Source: Rhizobium gallicum bv. gallicum R602sp (GTDB lineage Bacteria > Pseudomonadota > Alphaproteobacteria > Rhizobiales > Rhizobiaceae). Taken from it: a stretch of 64,000 nucleotides of DNA. The stretch is from assembly GCF_000816845.1 (NCBI RefSeq), contig NZ_CP006880.1, forward strand, positions 1,426,001-1,490,000, given 5' to 3'. The notes under the pieces were generated by a model. The model was not told where the DNA came from. It ran no database searches and saw nothing but the letters and a program-made list of their open reading frames with translations. How positions within the stretch are numbered: the first letter of the stretch is position 1; each line of letters starts with the position of its first letter. This document shows positions 8,759 through 18,245 of this stretch, piece by piece. Made by a program: the position numbers and the translations under genes.

Positions 8759-10255
8759 ATGTTACCGATCCTCTCCAAGCATCGCATCGCAGCGCTGATC
8801 GGCGCTGCGATTATCGCCGGTACTGCCGTCGTGCCCTTTGCCATCAACGCATCCAATGCCGCCGCCGCTTCGGCCGAAACCAACGGCGGGCCTTCCTCCA
8901 GCGGCTCTTTCGCCTCCGTCGTCCATGCCGACAAGCCTGCCGTCGTCACTATCACCACGACGATGAAGGCCGACGCCAGCGCCGACGACGATCAATCGCC
9001 GATGGACGAGCAATTCCGGCAGTTCTTCGAACAGCAAGGCATACCATTTCCGAAGCAGCTGCCGCAGCATGAGCACGGTGAGCGCGCCATGGCGCTCGGC
9101 TCCGGCTTCATCATCGGCTCCGATGGCGTCATCGTCACCAACAATCATGTGATCGACAATGCTTTGGACATCAAGGTGACCCTTGATGACGGAACGGAAA
9201 TGCCGGCCAGGCTGATCGGTGCCGATTCGAAGTCTGATATCGCGGTCTTGAAGATTGAAGCTCAAAAGCCCCTTGCAACGATCGCCTGGGGCGATTCTGA
9301 CACTCTGAAACTTGGTGATCAGATCCTGGCCATCGGCAATCCCTTCGGCATCGGCACGACAGTCACAGCCGGTATCGTATCGGCCCGCGGCCGCGATCTG
9401 CACAGTGGTCCCTACGACGACTTCATCCAGATCGACGCGCCGATCAATCACGGCAATTCCGGCGGTCCGCTCGTCGATCACGACGGCAATGTCGTCGGCA
9501 TCAACACGGCGATCTATTCCCCAAACGGTGGCAGTGTCGGAGTCGGCTTTGCCATTCCGTCCGATGAGGCCAAGGCGATCGTCGCCAAGCTTCAGAAGGA
9601 TGGTTCGATCGAGCATGGCTATCTCGGCGTGCAGATCCAGGCAGTTACCAAGGATGTTGCAGATGCCGTTGGGCTCAATGCCTCGCAGGGTGCGCTCGTT
9701 GCAGCCGTAACCGGGGGAACCCCTGCCGCACGCGCCGGTGTCAAGACGGGCGATATCATTACCGCCTTAGGCAGCCAGACCGTAAGGACGCCGAAAGACC
9801 TCTCGCGTCTCGTCGCCGACATGTCGCCGGGCGCCAGGAAAACGCTCACCGTCTGGCGCGCCGGCCAGAGCACCGACCTCACCGTCACCATCGGCGGCAA
9901 CGGCACCGGCGATAAGCAGGCAGAAGCCGAAGAAAGCAGCGGCAGGACACAGGCCGGTCCGGGCATTGGAATTGCTCTTGCCGATCTCACACCGGATACC
10001 CGGGAAGAACTTCACCTGGCCAGAGGCGTCACGGGCGCGGTCGTCGCCAGTGTCAATCCGGACAAGCCGGCCGCCGAAGCAGGCATTCAGACGGGCGATG
10101 TCATCGTCTCGGTCAACGACAAGACCGTACATAATGCAGGCGATGTGAAGAACGCCGTCGCCAATGCTGCAAGATCCGGCCGCAAGTCGGTTCTCCTGCT
10201 TGTCGAACGTGGTGGCAATAGGATCTTCGTAGCCGTACCTTTCGCAGCCGCTTGA
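8759..10255 (+). CDS. degP: Do/DegP-like periplasmic serine protease
   Basis: 498 residues from the ATG at 8759, preceded by AAGGAAC. This start gives a proper signal peptide (basic N-terminus, hydrophobic core IAALIGAAIIAGTAVVPFAI). The trypsin-like domain shows the complete HtrA triad: His130 in TNNHVID, Asp160 in SKSDIAVLK and Ser234 in HGNSGGPLVD. Two PDZ domains follow, roughly residues 285-375 and 400-490, separated by a polar linker. Such proteases degrade or refold damaged envelope proteins. The gene stands alone; a hairpin follows the stop. Rhizobia usually carry several DegP paralogues, so this need not be the main one. Confidence 0.92.
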   Translation: MLPILSKHRIAALIGAAIIAGTAVVPFAINASNAAAASAETNGGPSSSGSFASVVHADKPAVVTITTTMKADASADDDQSPMDEQFRQFFEQQGIPFPKQLPQHEHGERAMALGSGFIIGSDGVIVTNNHVIDNALDIKVTLDDGTEMPARLIGADSKSDIAVLKIEAQKPLATIAWGDSDTLKLGDQILAIGNPFGIGTTVTAGIVSARGRDLHSGPYDDFIQIDAPINHGNSGGPLVDHDGNVVGINTAIYSPNGGSVGVGFAIPSDEAKAIVAKLQKDGSIEHGYLGVQIQAVTKDVADAVGLNASQGALVAAVTGGTPAARAGVKTGDIITALGSQTVRTPKDLSRLVADMSPGARKTLTVWRAGQSTDLTVTIGGNGTGDKQAEAEESSGRTQAGPGIGIALADLTPDTREELHLARGVTGAVVASVNPDKPAAEAGIQTGDVIVSVNDKTVHNAGDVKNAVANAARSGRKSVLLLVERGGNRIFVAVPFAAA

Positions 10256-10268
10256 CGCCGAATATCAT

Positions 10269-10298
10269 GCGCTCTGCATTCAACCGGATGCGGAGCGC
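10269..10298 (+). terminator. hairpin downstream of degP
   Basis: An 11-base-pair stem, GCGCTCTGCAT against ATGCGGAGCGC with one G-T wobble and an eight-base loop, starts 13 bases after the degP stop codon. It is followed only by TATTGCT, not a long T run, so termination may be weak. Confidence 0.6.
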
Positions 10299-10389
10299 TA
10301 TTGCTCCAAGGCCTGCGCCGCCTCCACCTCACTAAGCGCCGGAACGCGAATACTCGCGTGGGCGCCAGCCAGCATTGGCAGCCCACAGA

Positions 10390-10518
10390 TCAGTGATGGC
10401 AGTAGGGTTCCCGCATCCTCCCCGTTTCCAGCTTCGCGAGCCAGACTTCTGCTACTTCGAACGACAGATGCGCCGACACCAGCTCCTTAAGCAACCGTTC
10501 ATTGCCCTCGAAGAGCAC
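10390..10518 (-). pseudogene. possible decayed small ORF downstream of the RES toxin
   Basis: In one minus-strand frame the translation is protein-like: GTG-initiated VLFEGNERLLKELVSAHLSF, then EVAEVWLAKLETGRMREPY, ending at TGA (10390-10392). The same frame continues upstream past an in-frame TGA with IATGIVRLKHSGNL, so the two parts look like one small protein interrupted by a single stop codon (perhaps TGG to TGA). No RBS is seen before the GTG. I do not recognise the family, and the reading could be chance. Confidence 0.35.
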
Positions 10519-10583
10519 TCATAAATTGCCGGAATGCTTTAATCGGACAATTCCCGTCGCGATGTTCTCGGCGCGCCCGTAAT

Positions 10584-11090
10584 CTACAACCAGGAGGCCG
10601 GTGATTTGGGCAGTCGGCCCTCTGGATCAATTGCGCGAAGCTCCGGTGCACCCGGCATATTCCATGCCCACAGCGCGACGCATGTGCCGCCGAGCGACAT
10701 GAAGGATGGATAGATCACGCCATGATATCGCGACGCAATCAGACGTTCGCGCAAGTGGTGGGTTGCCGGCACCTTGCTTTCATCCATCAGCATCCGCCAT
10801 TCGCAACGATGGATGTCCGCAGTAACGTCAAACTTTCGAAGAAGCTCCTGGTCTGTCGTGTCGGCGAGGCGCGCCCCTTTGAGTTCCAGTTGCACGATCA
10901 TCGCCGGATGCTGGACAAAGCCCTGGTTATATTCGGCCCAGGCCGTGGACAGTTCGCAGGCCGCATAGATGGTTGGGGCACCCACCGGATTCCAGCGACC
11001 GCCAAAACGGCTGGCGCCCTCGCCAGAAAGCGGCGCATAGGCCCATCGTGGAACGAAGGCGCGCCACAGATGCACGACGGCTTCAGGCAT
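10584..11090 (-). CDS. RES-domain toxin
   Basis: A 168-residue RES-family toxin starting at the ATG at 11090, which overlaps the end of the antitoxin gene by 8 bases; a longer frame to 11159 would run through the antitoxin. The RES landmarks are present: LWRAF near the N-terminus (Arg), then SRFGGRWNPVGAPTIYAA, a Glu in LSTAWAEYNQG, and a C-terminal Ser/Asn-rich segment. RES toxins such as MbcT and ParT act on NAD+ or ADP-ribosylate a target. Co-transcription and overlap with the Xre/DUF2384 gene upstream fit the classical antitoxin-first order. The family assignment is strong. Confidence 0.88.
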   Translation of the reverse strand: MPEAVVHLWRAFVPRWAYAPLSGEGASRFGGRWNPVGAPTIYAACELSTAWAEYNQGFVQHPAMIVQLELKGARLADTTDQELLRKFDVTADIHRCEWRMLMDESKVPATHHLRERLIASRYHGVIYPSFMSLGGTCVALWAWNMPGAPELRAIDPEGRLPKSPASWL

Positions 11091-11454
11091 AGACGCCGGA
11101 GCGGACGGCCTCCAGATAGGCGAGAACCCGGTCGGACTTGCCTTCACCGACAAGATCAAAAGCCGTCTTGCCGCCCCAGCCGGGGATCGGCTGATGCTTG
11201 AACCATATGACCGCGCGGTTTTCGTCGCCGGTCATTTCGCTTGCCATGGCAAGGATGCGGACGACGTTGCTCAGCGCACTATCCACTTTACGGGCGCTCG
11301 ATTTCGCCGCCAGCGTATTGCGCGCAACCCCGATCAGCCGGGCCAGCTCGGAGAGCGTTACGCCGAGTTGCTCGGCGACGCGACGGGCCGATAGAAACGA
11401 CGAATGTTCATCGCCGAAGCGGGCAGCGATATTGCTGAGGCCTATGGCTGCCAT
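11083..11454 (-). CDS. Xre/MbcA/ParS-type antitoxin (DUF2384)
   Basis: A 123-residue antitoxin. The N-terminal part has a helix-turn-helix (LGVTLSELARLIGVARNTLA, about residues 30-50). The C-terminal part is the Xre/ParS toxin-binding domain (NRAVIWFKHQPIPGWGGKTAFDLV and then AVRSGVYA at the end). The stop codon overlaps the toxin start, implying translational coupling. A perfect 12+12 palindrome lies 14 bases upstream of the start codon and is a natural autoregulatory operator for this DNA-binding antitoxin together with the toxin. An antitoxin of this type would block the RES active site. Confidence 0.88.
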   Translation of the reverse strand: MAAIGLSNIAARFGDEHSSFLSARRVAEQLGVTLSELARLIGVARNTLAAKSSARKVDSALSNVVRILAMASEMTGDENRAVIWFKHQPIPGWGGKTAFDLVGEGKSDRVLAYLEAVRSGVYA

Positions 11455-11467
11455 GATCGATGTCCTC

Positions 11468-11500
11468 GCATATTTTGATCAATTCTCAATCAAAATATGC
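11468..11500 (-). promoter_or_regulatory. palindromic operator of the RES/Xre operon
   Basis: Two perfect 12-base arms, GCATATTTTGAT and ATCAAAATATGC, separated by 9 bases, lie just upstream of the antitoxin ATG (11454). The AT-rich arms probably overlap the promoter. Position and symmetry suggest binding by the Xre antitoxin/toxin complex for autorepression; binding itself is inferred. The site also lies within 20 bases of the liuC stop codon. Confidence 0.75.
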
Positions 11501-11516
11501 TCAAAGTGCGCTCAAT

Positions 11517-12308
11517 TCAAGCATCACTTCGCCAGGATGGCTGCCGTCGTTCGAAAAAGGCGACAATGCCCTCGCGCGCCTCTTCCGTTTCCCAGGTGTC
11601 GGCTAATTGCTCGATGACGCTTTCGATGACCGCGTCCGTGATCGGCATTCCGAGCGAGCGGGCAAGTATCTTGCCTCTTGCCACTGCATCAGGCGACGCC
11701 TTCAGGAAATGCCCGATTTCGGTCTCGACTGCCGCATCGAGATCCCCAGCGGGTACAACATGCCCGGCCAGCCCGGCAGCCTTTGCCTCCGATGCGTTGA
11801 TCAGTTTACCGGACATGATGAGCGGCCGGGCAGCTCCTTCGCCGATCCGCGCCACGACAAAAGGACTGATCGTTGCCGGGATAATCCCGAGGCGAACTTC
11901 GGTCAGGCCGAAACGGGCGGTTTCAGCGGCGATCACCAGATCGCAAGCGCTGAGAAGGCCGACACCGCCCCCAAAGACATTGCCCTGAACACGAGCAATC
12001 ACCGGCTTCGGAAGGTCATTCAATGCACGGAACATGGTGGCAAGCCGCCTTGCCTCAAAAATCCGCTCATCCCGCCCCGCCTCAAACTGCGCGCGCATCC
12101 AATCGAGATCGCCGCCCGCGCAGAAGCTTGCCCCCTCTGCGGCAAGCACGATAACCCGAACGTTGCGATCAAAACCGAGAGCCTTTGATGCGGCGGTCAG
12201 TTCATCCATCATCTGGGCCGAGATCGCGTTGTGCTTTTCGGGCCGCGCAAGCGTCAGCCGCGCAAGGCCGCGGGCGTCGATATCGATGTGAAGCGTTTCA
12301 GGCATCAC
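11517..12308 (-). CDS. liuC: enoyl-CoA hydratase, probable 3-methylglutaconyl-CoA hydratase
   Basis: A 263-residue crotonase. It shows the oxyanion-hole region GASFCAGGDLDWM and the second site FGGGVGLLSACDLVIAAETARFGLTEVRLGI, with Glu in the catalytic loop. It is the last gene of the minus-strand liu operon, its ATG overlapping the HMG-CoA lyase stop (ATGA), so hydration of 3-methylglutaconyl-CoA to HMG-CoA is the likely reaction. The pathway position is inferred from context; crotonases alone are not substrate-specific by sequence. Confidence 0.87.
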   Translation of the reverse strand: MMPETLHIDIDARGLARLTLARPEKHNAISAQMMDELTAASKALGFDRNVRVIVLAAEGASFCAGGDLDWMRAQFEAGRDERIFEARRLATMFRALNDLPKPVIARVQGNVFGGGVGLLSACDLVIAAETARFGLTEVRLGIIPATISPFVVARIGEGAARPLIMSGKLINASEAKAAGLAGHVVPAGDLDAAVETEIGHFLKASPDAVARGKILARSLGMPITDAVIESVIEQLADTWETEEAREGIVAFFERRQPSWRSDA

Positions 12309-13177
12309 GACTTACTCCTCAGCTCACGGGCAAAGGCGGCTGTCTGCCGCAGCTTGTCTTCCGCAAGTCCTGTCGAAAAACCTCTTGCCGCGAGATGCTG
12401 CGCGACGGCCGTCGTGTCGACATTGCCCTTTGCACCCGGCGCATAAGGACAGCCTCCGAGCCCGCCGATCGAGGCATCGAAGACGCGAAGACCATGGTCC
12501 AGCGCAACGTCGACATTATCGAGCGCACCGCCTGAGGTGTCGTGGAAATGGCCGGCAAGCATTGTGGCAGGCGCTTCGTCAAGCACGGCGGCAAGCATCC
12601 TCGCCACGGCTTCCGGTGTTGCGCGGCCGATCGTATCGCCAAGGCTGACCTCGTAGCATCCAAGTTCCCTCAGCGATGCTACGACCTTCGCGGCATTGGC
12701 GGGCCGTACGGCACCTTCATAAGGGCATTCGACGACACAGCTGACATAGCCGCGTAGTGGAATACCGTGCGCGCTGCTTGCCTGCGCGATGGGGCGGAAA
12801 CGATCGATGCTCTCGGCAATCGAACAATTGATATTATGCTGGGAGAAGCTTTCGGAAGCTGCGGCAAAGATCGCGACCTCGTCCGCCCGTGCCGAAAGTG
12901 CCGCCTCAAAGCCCTTCATGTTGGGGGTGAGGACTGTATAACGCACGCCAGGCACGCGGCGAATTCGGGCCATCACTTCGGCGGCGTCGACAAGCTGCGG
13001 CACCCATTTCGGACTCACGAAACTGGTCACCTCGATGCGCTCGTAGCCGCAATCGGACAGCATATCGACAAGTGCAATCTTGTCTGCCGTCCCGATGAAG
13101 TGTTCCTCATTTTGCAGACCGTCACGCGGTGCCATCTCGACGATCGAAACATGTTCCTGGTGTAGAGCCGTCATCAT
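12305..13177 (-). CDS. liuE: hydroxymethylglutaryl-CoA lyase
   Basis: 290 residues. It splits HMG-CoA into acetyl-CoA and acetoacetate, the last step of leucine breakdown. PRDGLQNE near residue 18 carries the catalytic Arg, GHFHDTSG supplies metal-binding His residues, and GGLGGCPYAPGAKGN holds the active-site Cys loop that defines HMG-CoA lyases. The start codon overlaps the liuD stop (ATGA), and its own stop overlaps the liuC start, so the whole set is translated in a chain. Confidence 0.92.
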   Translation of the reverse strand: MMTALHQEHVSIVEMAPRDGLQNEEHFIGTADKIALVDMLSDCGYERIEVTSFVSPKWVPQLVDAAEVMARIRRVPGVRYTVLTPNMKGFEAALSARADEVAIFAAASESFSQHNINCSIAESIDRFRPIAQASSAHGIPLRGYVSCVVECPYEGAVRPANAAKVVASLRELGCYEVSLGDTIGRATPEAVARMLAAVLDEAPATMLAGHFHDTSGGALDNVDVALDHGLRVFDASIGGLGGCPYAPGAKGNVDTTAVAQHLAARGFSTGLAEDKLRQTAAFARELRSKS

Positions 13178-15153
13178 GCCTCTCCAGCCTTCAGGGTGAC
13201 GAGGACGGCGCCCTCGGAAACCTGCTGACCCTCACTTGCGTGAACGCTTTCCACAATGGCGTCTCGCGCGGCGGTCAGCGTCAGCTCCATTTTCATGGCC
13301 TCCATGACGATCAGCGGCGCGCCTTTCGAGACGGCGGCACCTTCGCTTGTCCGCACGATCTTGACGAAGCCTGGCATCGGCGCGATCAGGCGATCGCCGA
13401 CCTCTGCTTCTGAGGCAGTACCATCCAGCGGATCGGGCAGCGCAAAGAGGTGTGAATTGCCGTCGAGCCTCAGGCACAACCGATGCGTCCCGCGCTCCAC
13501 CTCGACAGAAACCTGTCTGCCATCGGTCTCCACTTGTAGACGGTCGCCATGGCGGCTGACAAACCTAATGGGAATCACCCGGCGGCCGTCATGGACGGCG
13601 AACATGCCGAAGCCTCGAGCGACGACACGCAGACTTGCAAGACTGCCGGCATGTTCCAACGTCACTTTACGCTGCATCTCGCCCCAGAGCTGCCAATGGC
13701 CGAGCGTGTCCCAGGGATCGCGGCCGTGGCTCTTTCCTTCCAGCGACAGCACTGCCGCAAGCGCAATCACCGTGTCTTCGGCAGCTGGAATTGCGGTCAG
13801 GGTCTCAAGATTGCGCTCGATCAGACCTGTGTCCGGATGGCCAGAGACAAATTCTTCCTGACGGCTCAGTTTGGTGAGAAAGCCGATATTGCTCACCGTC
13901 CCGGCGATGTGCGATGCCTGCAGTGCCCGCGTCAACACCCCAAGCGCATCGGAGCGATTCGCGCCATGCACGATCATCTTGGCGATCAGCGGGTCGTAAT
14001 GGGCAGAAATCCGATCACCTGTCCTGACGCCCGCATCGATCCGCACGCCGTCCTTTGGGAAGCGCATCTCGTCGATCACACCCGTGGCCGGTAAAAAACC
14101 CCTTGCCGCGTCTTCCGCGTAGATGCGCGCCTCGAAGGCCCAGCCGTCGATCTTCAGCTCGGATTGTTTTTTCGGAAGCGGTTCACCGGCTGCGACCCGC
14201 AATTGCCATTCGACGAGATCAACACCCGTAATCGCCTCCGTTACCGGATGCTCGACCTGCAGGCGCGTGTTCATTTCCATGAAGAAGAAGCGGTCCGGCC
14301 ACAACCCCTTCGAGACATCGGCGATGAACTCCACGGTCCCGGCGCCGCGATAATCGATCGCCCGCGCAGCCCGCACGGCCGCATCGCCCATGGCGCGGCG
14401 CATCTCGGCGGTCATGCCCGGAGCCGGCGCTTCCTCGATGACCTTCTGGTGGCGCCGCTGGAGCGAACAATCGCGCTCGAAAAGGTGGACGACATTGCCG
14501 TGCCGGTCTCCGAATACCTGTACCTCGATATGACGCGGTCGAAGCAGGTATTTTTCGATAAGCATGGCATCATCGCCGAATGCCGCCTTCGCCTCGCGCT
14601 TTGCCGCTTCCAGGGCAGATGGGAGCTCTTCGGCCCGCTCGACACGGCGCATGCCCTTACCGCCGCCGCCCGCGCGAGGCTTGATGAGAACGGGGAAGCC
14701 GATCTCGGATGCCTTGCCCGCCAGAAGGTCCGGATCCTGGTCGTCGCCGTGATAGCCGGGCACGATCGGAACGCCGGCGCTTTCCATCAGGGCCTTGGCG
14801 GCATCCTTGCGACCCATTGCCCGAATCGCCATTGGCTGCGGACCAATGAAAACTAATCCCGCCGCCTCGACAGCCTCGGCGAACTCGGCGTTCTCCGAAA
14901 GAAAGCCATAGCCCGGATGGATCGCATCGGCGCCAGTCCGCTTGGCCGATTCTATAACACGCTCGATCGAAAGATAACTTTCATGGGCCGCCGAACCGCC
15001 GATACGGATCGCTTCGTCGGCAAGCTCGGCGTGCAGCGCGCCGCTGTCGGCATCGGAATAGACCGTGGCTGTGCGCACGCCCAGGCGGTGGGCCGTACGA
15101 ATGATACGGCAGGCAATTTCACCACGGTTGGCAATCAGGATCTTTCCAAACAT
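13174..15153 (-). CDS. liuD: methylcrotonyl-CoA carboxylase alpha subunit (biotin-carrying)
   Basis: 659 residues from the ATG at 15153 (MFGKILIANRGEIACRI), with GAGG upstream; the frame is open to 15204, but that would run into liuB. Order: biotin carboxylase N-domain, ATP-grasp domain (KPRAGGGGKGMRRV glycine loop), biotin carboxylase C-domain, a spacer, and a C-terminal biotinyl domain with MEAMKME, whose Lys carries biotin. Together with the beta subunit encoded 7 bases upstream it carboxylates 3-methylcrotonyl-CoA. Length and context separate it from the very similar propionyl- and acetyl-CoA carboxylases. Confidence 0.92.
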   Translation of the reverse strand: MFGKILIANRGEIACRIIRTAHRLGVRTATVYSDADSGALHAELADEAIRIGGSAAHESYLSIERVIESAKRTGADAIHPGYGFLSENAEFAEAVEAAGLVFIGPQPMAIRAMGRKDAAKALMESAGVPIVPGYHGDDQDPDLLAGKASEIGFPVLIKPRAGGGGKGMRRVERAEELPSALEAAKREAKAAFGDDAMLIEKYLLRPRHIEVQVFGDRHGNVVHLFERDCSLQRRHQKVIEEAPAPGMTAEMRRAMGDAAVRAARAIDYRGAGTVEFIADVSKGLWPDRFFFMEMNTRLQVEHPVTEAITGVDLVEWQLRVAAGEPLPKKQSELKIDGWAFEARIYAEDAARGFLPATGVIDEMRFPKDGVRIDAGVRTGDRISAHYDPLIAKMIVHGANRSDALGVLTRALQASHIAGTVSNIGFLTKLSRQEEFVSGHPDTGLIERNLETLTAIPAAEDTVIALAAVLSLEGKSHGRDPWDTLGHWQLWGEMQRKVTLEHAGSLASLRVVARGFGMFAVHDGRRVIPIRFVSRHGDRLQVETDGRQVSVEVERGTHRLCLRLDGNSHLFALPDPLDGTASEAEVGDRLIAPMPGFVKIVRTSEGAAVSKGAPLIVMEAMKMELTLTAARDAIVESVHASEGQQVSEGAVLVTLKAGEA

Positions 15154-15160
15154 CGCAGCC

Positions 15161-16768
15161 TCACATCCTAAACAGGCCGAAACGCGTGTCTTCGATCGGC
15201 GCATTCAGCGCAGCTGACAGCGACAGGCCGAGAACATCGCGGCTCTTTGCAGGATCGATGATGCCGTCGTCCCAAAGGCGGGCGGAGGCATAGAGCGGAT
15301 GGCTCTGGCTTTCGAAGAGATCGAGAACTGGCTTTTTGAAAGCCGCCTCGTCTTCTGCATTCCAAGGCGTCCCGGCACGGATCAGCGCTTCGCTGCGAAC
15401 GGTGGCAAGCACGCCTGCCGCCTGCTCGCCGCCCATTACGGAAATCCTGCTGTTCGGCCAGGTCCAGAGGAAGCGCGGCGAAAAGGCGCGGCCCGCCATG
15501 CCGTAATTTCCGGCGCCGAAGGAGCCTCCGATCAGCATGGTGATCTTCGGTACCTTGGTGGTTGCCACAGCCGTGACCAGTTTGGCGCCATGCTTGGCGA
15601 TACCTTCCGTCTCGTACTTGCGTCCGACCATGAAGCCGGTGATGTTTTGCAAAAAGACTAGCGGGATTTTCCGTTGCGAGCAGAGCTCGATAAAATGTGC
15701 GCCCTTGACCGCAGATTCGGAAAACAGGACGCCGTTGTTGGCAAGGATCCCGACAGGGACGCCATGGATATGCGCAAAGCCGCAGACGAGCGTGGCGCCG
15801 TAGCGCGCCTTGAACTCGTCAAAACGCGAACCGTCGACGATGCGGGCGATCACCTCGCGCACCTCGTAGGGCGTGCGAAGGTCGGCGGGCACGATACCGG
15901 CGATTTCCGCCGGATCGTAGTGCGGCGGCTCTGCCTCGCGAAGTTCGACCGTATGTGCTTTTTGTCGGTTCAGCGAGGCGACGGCGCGGCGTGTCAGCGC
16001 CAGGGCATGGGCATCGTCGCGGGCCAGATAGTCGGCAACGCCAGAAAGGCGCGTATGCACGTCGCCGCCGCCGAGCTCCTCGGCAGAAACCACCTCGCCC
16101 GTCGCCGCTTTGACGAGCGGCGGTCCAGCGAGGAAGATCGTTCCCTGCCCTTCCACGATGATGGCTTCGTCAGACATGGCAGGGACATAGGCGCCACCTG
16201 CTGTGCAAGAGCCCATCACCACGGCAATCTGCGGGATTCCGGCCGCCGACATATTAGCCTGGTTGAAGAAGATCCGTCCGAAGTGATCACGATCGGGAAA
16301 GACCTCGTCCTGGTTGGGCAGATTGGCACCGCCGGAATCAACCAAATAGATGCAGGGCAGTTTGTTCGCCGCTGCGATCTCCTGCGCCCTTAGGTGTTTT
16401 TTCACCGTCATCGGATAGTAAGTGCCGCCTTTGACCGTCGCATCGTTGCAGATGATCATGCATTCGCGACCTGCGACGCGGCCGATTCCCGTGATCAACC
16501 CGGCTGCCGGCGCCTCATCGCCGTACATGCCGTAAGCAGCCGTCGCGGCAATTTCCAGAAACGGTGTTGACGGGTCGATCAGTCCCATGACCCTGTCGCG
16601 CGGTAGCATCTTGCCGCGACCCACATGCCGCTCGCGTGCCGCCGTCCCGCCGCCGTCCTGGGCCGATCGCGCGACGTCCTCAATGAGTCTGATAGCCTCC
16701 TGCATAGCCGCCTGATTGGCCCTGAAGGTTTCAGAATTGCTCGCGATCTGGGATTTGAGTACGGTCAT
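15161..16768 (-). CDS. liuB: methylcrotonyl-CoA carboxylase beta subunit
   Basis: 535 residues, the carboxyltransferase half of methylcrotonyl-CoA carboxylase. Family segments include [53 protein letters not shown] and [13 protein letters not shown], and [16 protein letters not shown] in the C-terminal half. The gene sits between liuA, whose stop overlaps its ATG (ATGA), and liuD. The VDSGGANLP motif is typical of the MCC rather than the propionyl-CoA carboxylase branch. Confidence 0.92.
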   Translation of the reverse strand: MTVLKSQIASNSETFRANQAAMQEAIRLIEDVARSAQDGGGTAARERHVGRGKMLPRDRVMGLIDPSTPFLEIAATAAYGMYGDEAPAAGLITGIGRVAGRECMIICNDATVKGGTYYPMTVKKHLRAQEIAAANKLPCIYLVDSGGANLPNQDEVFPDRDHFGRIFFNQANMSAAGIPQIAVVMGSCTAGGAYVPAMSDEAIIVEGQGTIFLAGPPLVKAATGEVVSAEELGGGDVHTRLSGVADYLARDDAHALALTRRAVASLNRQKAHTVELREAEPPHYDPAEIAGIVPADLRTPYEVREVIARIVDGSRFDEFKARYGATLVCGFAHIHGVPVGILANNGVLFSESAVKGAHFIELCSQRKIPLVFLQNITGFMVGRKYETEGIAKHGAKLVTAVATTKVPKITMLIGGSFGAGNYGMAGRAFSPRFLWTWPNSRISVMGGEQAAGVLATVRSEALIRAGTPWNAEDEAAFKKPVLDLFESQSHPLYASARLWDDGIIDPAKSRDVLGLSLSAALNAPIEDTRFGLFRM

Positions 16769-17928
16769 GCCGTCTCCGCAAAGAGCTCGCGTCCGATCAG
16801 CATTCGCCGGATTTCAGAGGTTCCGGCACCGATCTCGTAGAGCTTAGCGTCCCTCAAGAGCCGCCCTGCGGCATAATCATTGGTGTAGCCATTGCCGCCA
16901 AGCGCCTGGATCGCTTCGAGCGCCATGCCAGTTGCCTTTTCCGCTGCATAAAGAATGCAACCTGCAGCGTCCTTGCGGGTCGTCTCGCCGCGGTCGCAGG
17001 CCGCCGCCACGGCATAGACATAGGCGCGCGCCGTATTCAGCGTCACATACATGTCGGCGAGCTTGGCCTGCATCAACTGGAATTCGCCGATCGCCCGGCC
17101 GAACTGCTTGCGTTCATGCAGATAGGGAAGAACAAGATCCACGCAAGCCGCCATGATGCCGAGGGGACCGGCCGAAAGCACCACGCGTTCATAGTCCAGG
17201 CCTGACATCAGTATCTTCACGCCGCCGCCGATTGCGCCCAGCACGTTCTCCTCGGGCACTTCGCAATCTCGAAAGATCAGCTCGCAAGTATTCGAACCCC
17301 GCATCCCAAGCTTGTCGAGTTTCTGGCCTGTCGCAAACCCCTGGAAGGTCTTCTCCACAAGGAACGCCGTGATGCCGCGCGGTCCGGCCTCAGCGTCGGT
17401 CTTGGCATAGACCACGAGCAGGTCGGCATCCGGACCGTTGGTGATCCACATCTTGTTGCCGTTCAGGAGATATCGGTCGCCGCGCTTTTCGGCCTTGAGC
17501 TTCATCGAAACAACATCCGAACCGGCCTCCGGCTCCGACATGGCGAGTGCCCCGACATGTTCGCCCGAGATAAGCTTGGGCAGATAGCGGCTCTTTTGCG
17601 CGTCATTGCCGTTGCGGTTGATCTGATTGACGCAGAGGTTGGAATGCGCCCCATAGCTCAAGCCGACCGAGGCCGAGGCGCGGCTGACCTCCTCCATGGC
17701 GACGCAATGGGCGAGATAACCGAGACCCGCACCGCCATAAGCGTCGTCCGCCGTGATGCCGAGCAGGCCCATATCTCCCATCTCCCGCCAGAGCAGTGCT
17801 GGAAAATTGTTACTGCGATCGGTCTCTGCCGCCAGCGGCGCAATGCGTCCACTCGCAAACCGCCTGACACTCTCGCGCAGCGCTTCGATCTCGTCGCCGA
17901 GTGCGAAATTCAAACCACCTGAATACAT
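16765..17928 (-). CDS. liuA: isovaleryl-CoA dehydrogenase
   Basis: 387 residues, an acyl-CoA dehydrogenase that oxidises isovaleryl-CoA to 3-methylcrotonyl-CoA and passes electrons to ETF. Signatures are the FAD/substrate segment [37 protein letters not shown], and the C-terminal [20 protein letters not shown] with [19 protein letters not shown]. Glu in [13 protein letters not shown] near residue 250 matches the unusual catalytic base position of isovaleryl-CoA dehydrogenases. It is the first gene of the liu operon, so the promoter should lie in 17929-18245. No LiuR-type regulator is adjacent. Confidence 0.92.
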   Translation of the reverse strand: MYSGGLNFALGDEIEALRESVRRFASGRIAPLAAETDRSNNFPALLWREMGDMGLLGITADDAYGGAGLGYLAHCVAMEEVSRASASVGLSYGAHSNLCVNQINRNGNDAQKSRYLPKLISGEHVGALAMSEPEAGSDVVSMKLKAEKRGDRYLLNGNKMWITNGPDADLLVVYAKTDAEAGPRGITAFLVEKTFQGFATGQKLDKLGMRGSNTCELIFRDCEVPEENVLGAIGGGVKILMSGLDYERVVLSAGPLGIMAACVDLVLPYLHERKQFGRAIGEFQLMQAKLADMYVTLNTARAYVYAVAAACDRGETTRKDAAGCILYAAEKATGMALEAIQALGGNGYTNDYAAGRLLRDAKLYEIGAGTSEIRRMLIGRELFAETA

Positions 17929-18245
17929 CCGGCCTCTCCCCTTAGCCGTCGATCGCGCCGCATCGTCACCGGCATCTGCTCACCTTCGAGGTCGCAGTGT
18001 TGATCCATGATACTGGAAGCATTGCTCCTCCGCTTCATCAGTCCATGTCAGAACGATAGCACCCGATCCGCAGAATTTCCCCACCAAAAATGCTGCCGCG
18101 GCGCATCAATCGAAAAGCGAATGCCCAGGTTCGCGATATTTTCATAAAGGAGCTGGGATCGGCGGTGTCGAGCCATCTGCCGCCGCGATCGTGCGGCAAA
18201 CGCCCGGCGGCCCGCCGCTATTCACGCGGCACCGCACATACCTGA
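17929..18245. other. liu operon upstream region
   Basis: 317 bases between the liuA start and the stop of the dehydrogenase gene upstream. It should contain the liu promoter. I see no convincing operator. The perfect palindrome GATCAATTGATC at 18244-18255 overlaps the stop codon of the preceding gene and could be chance. Confidence 0.45.
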
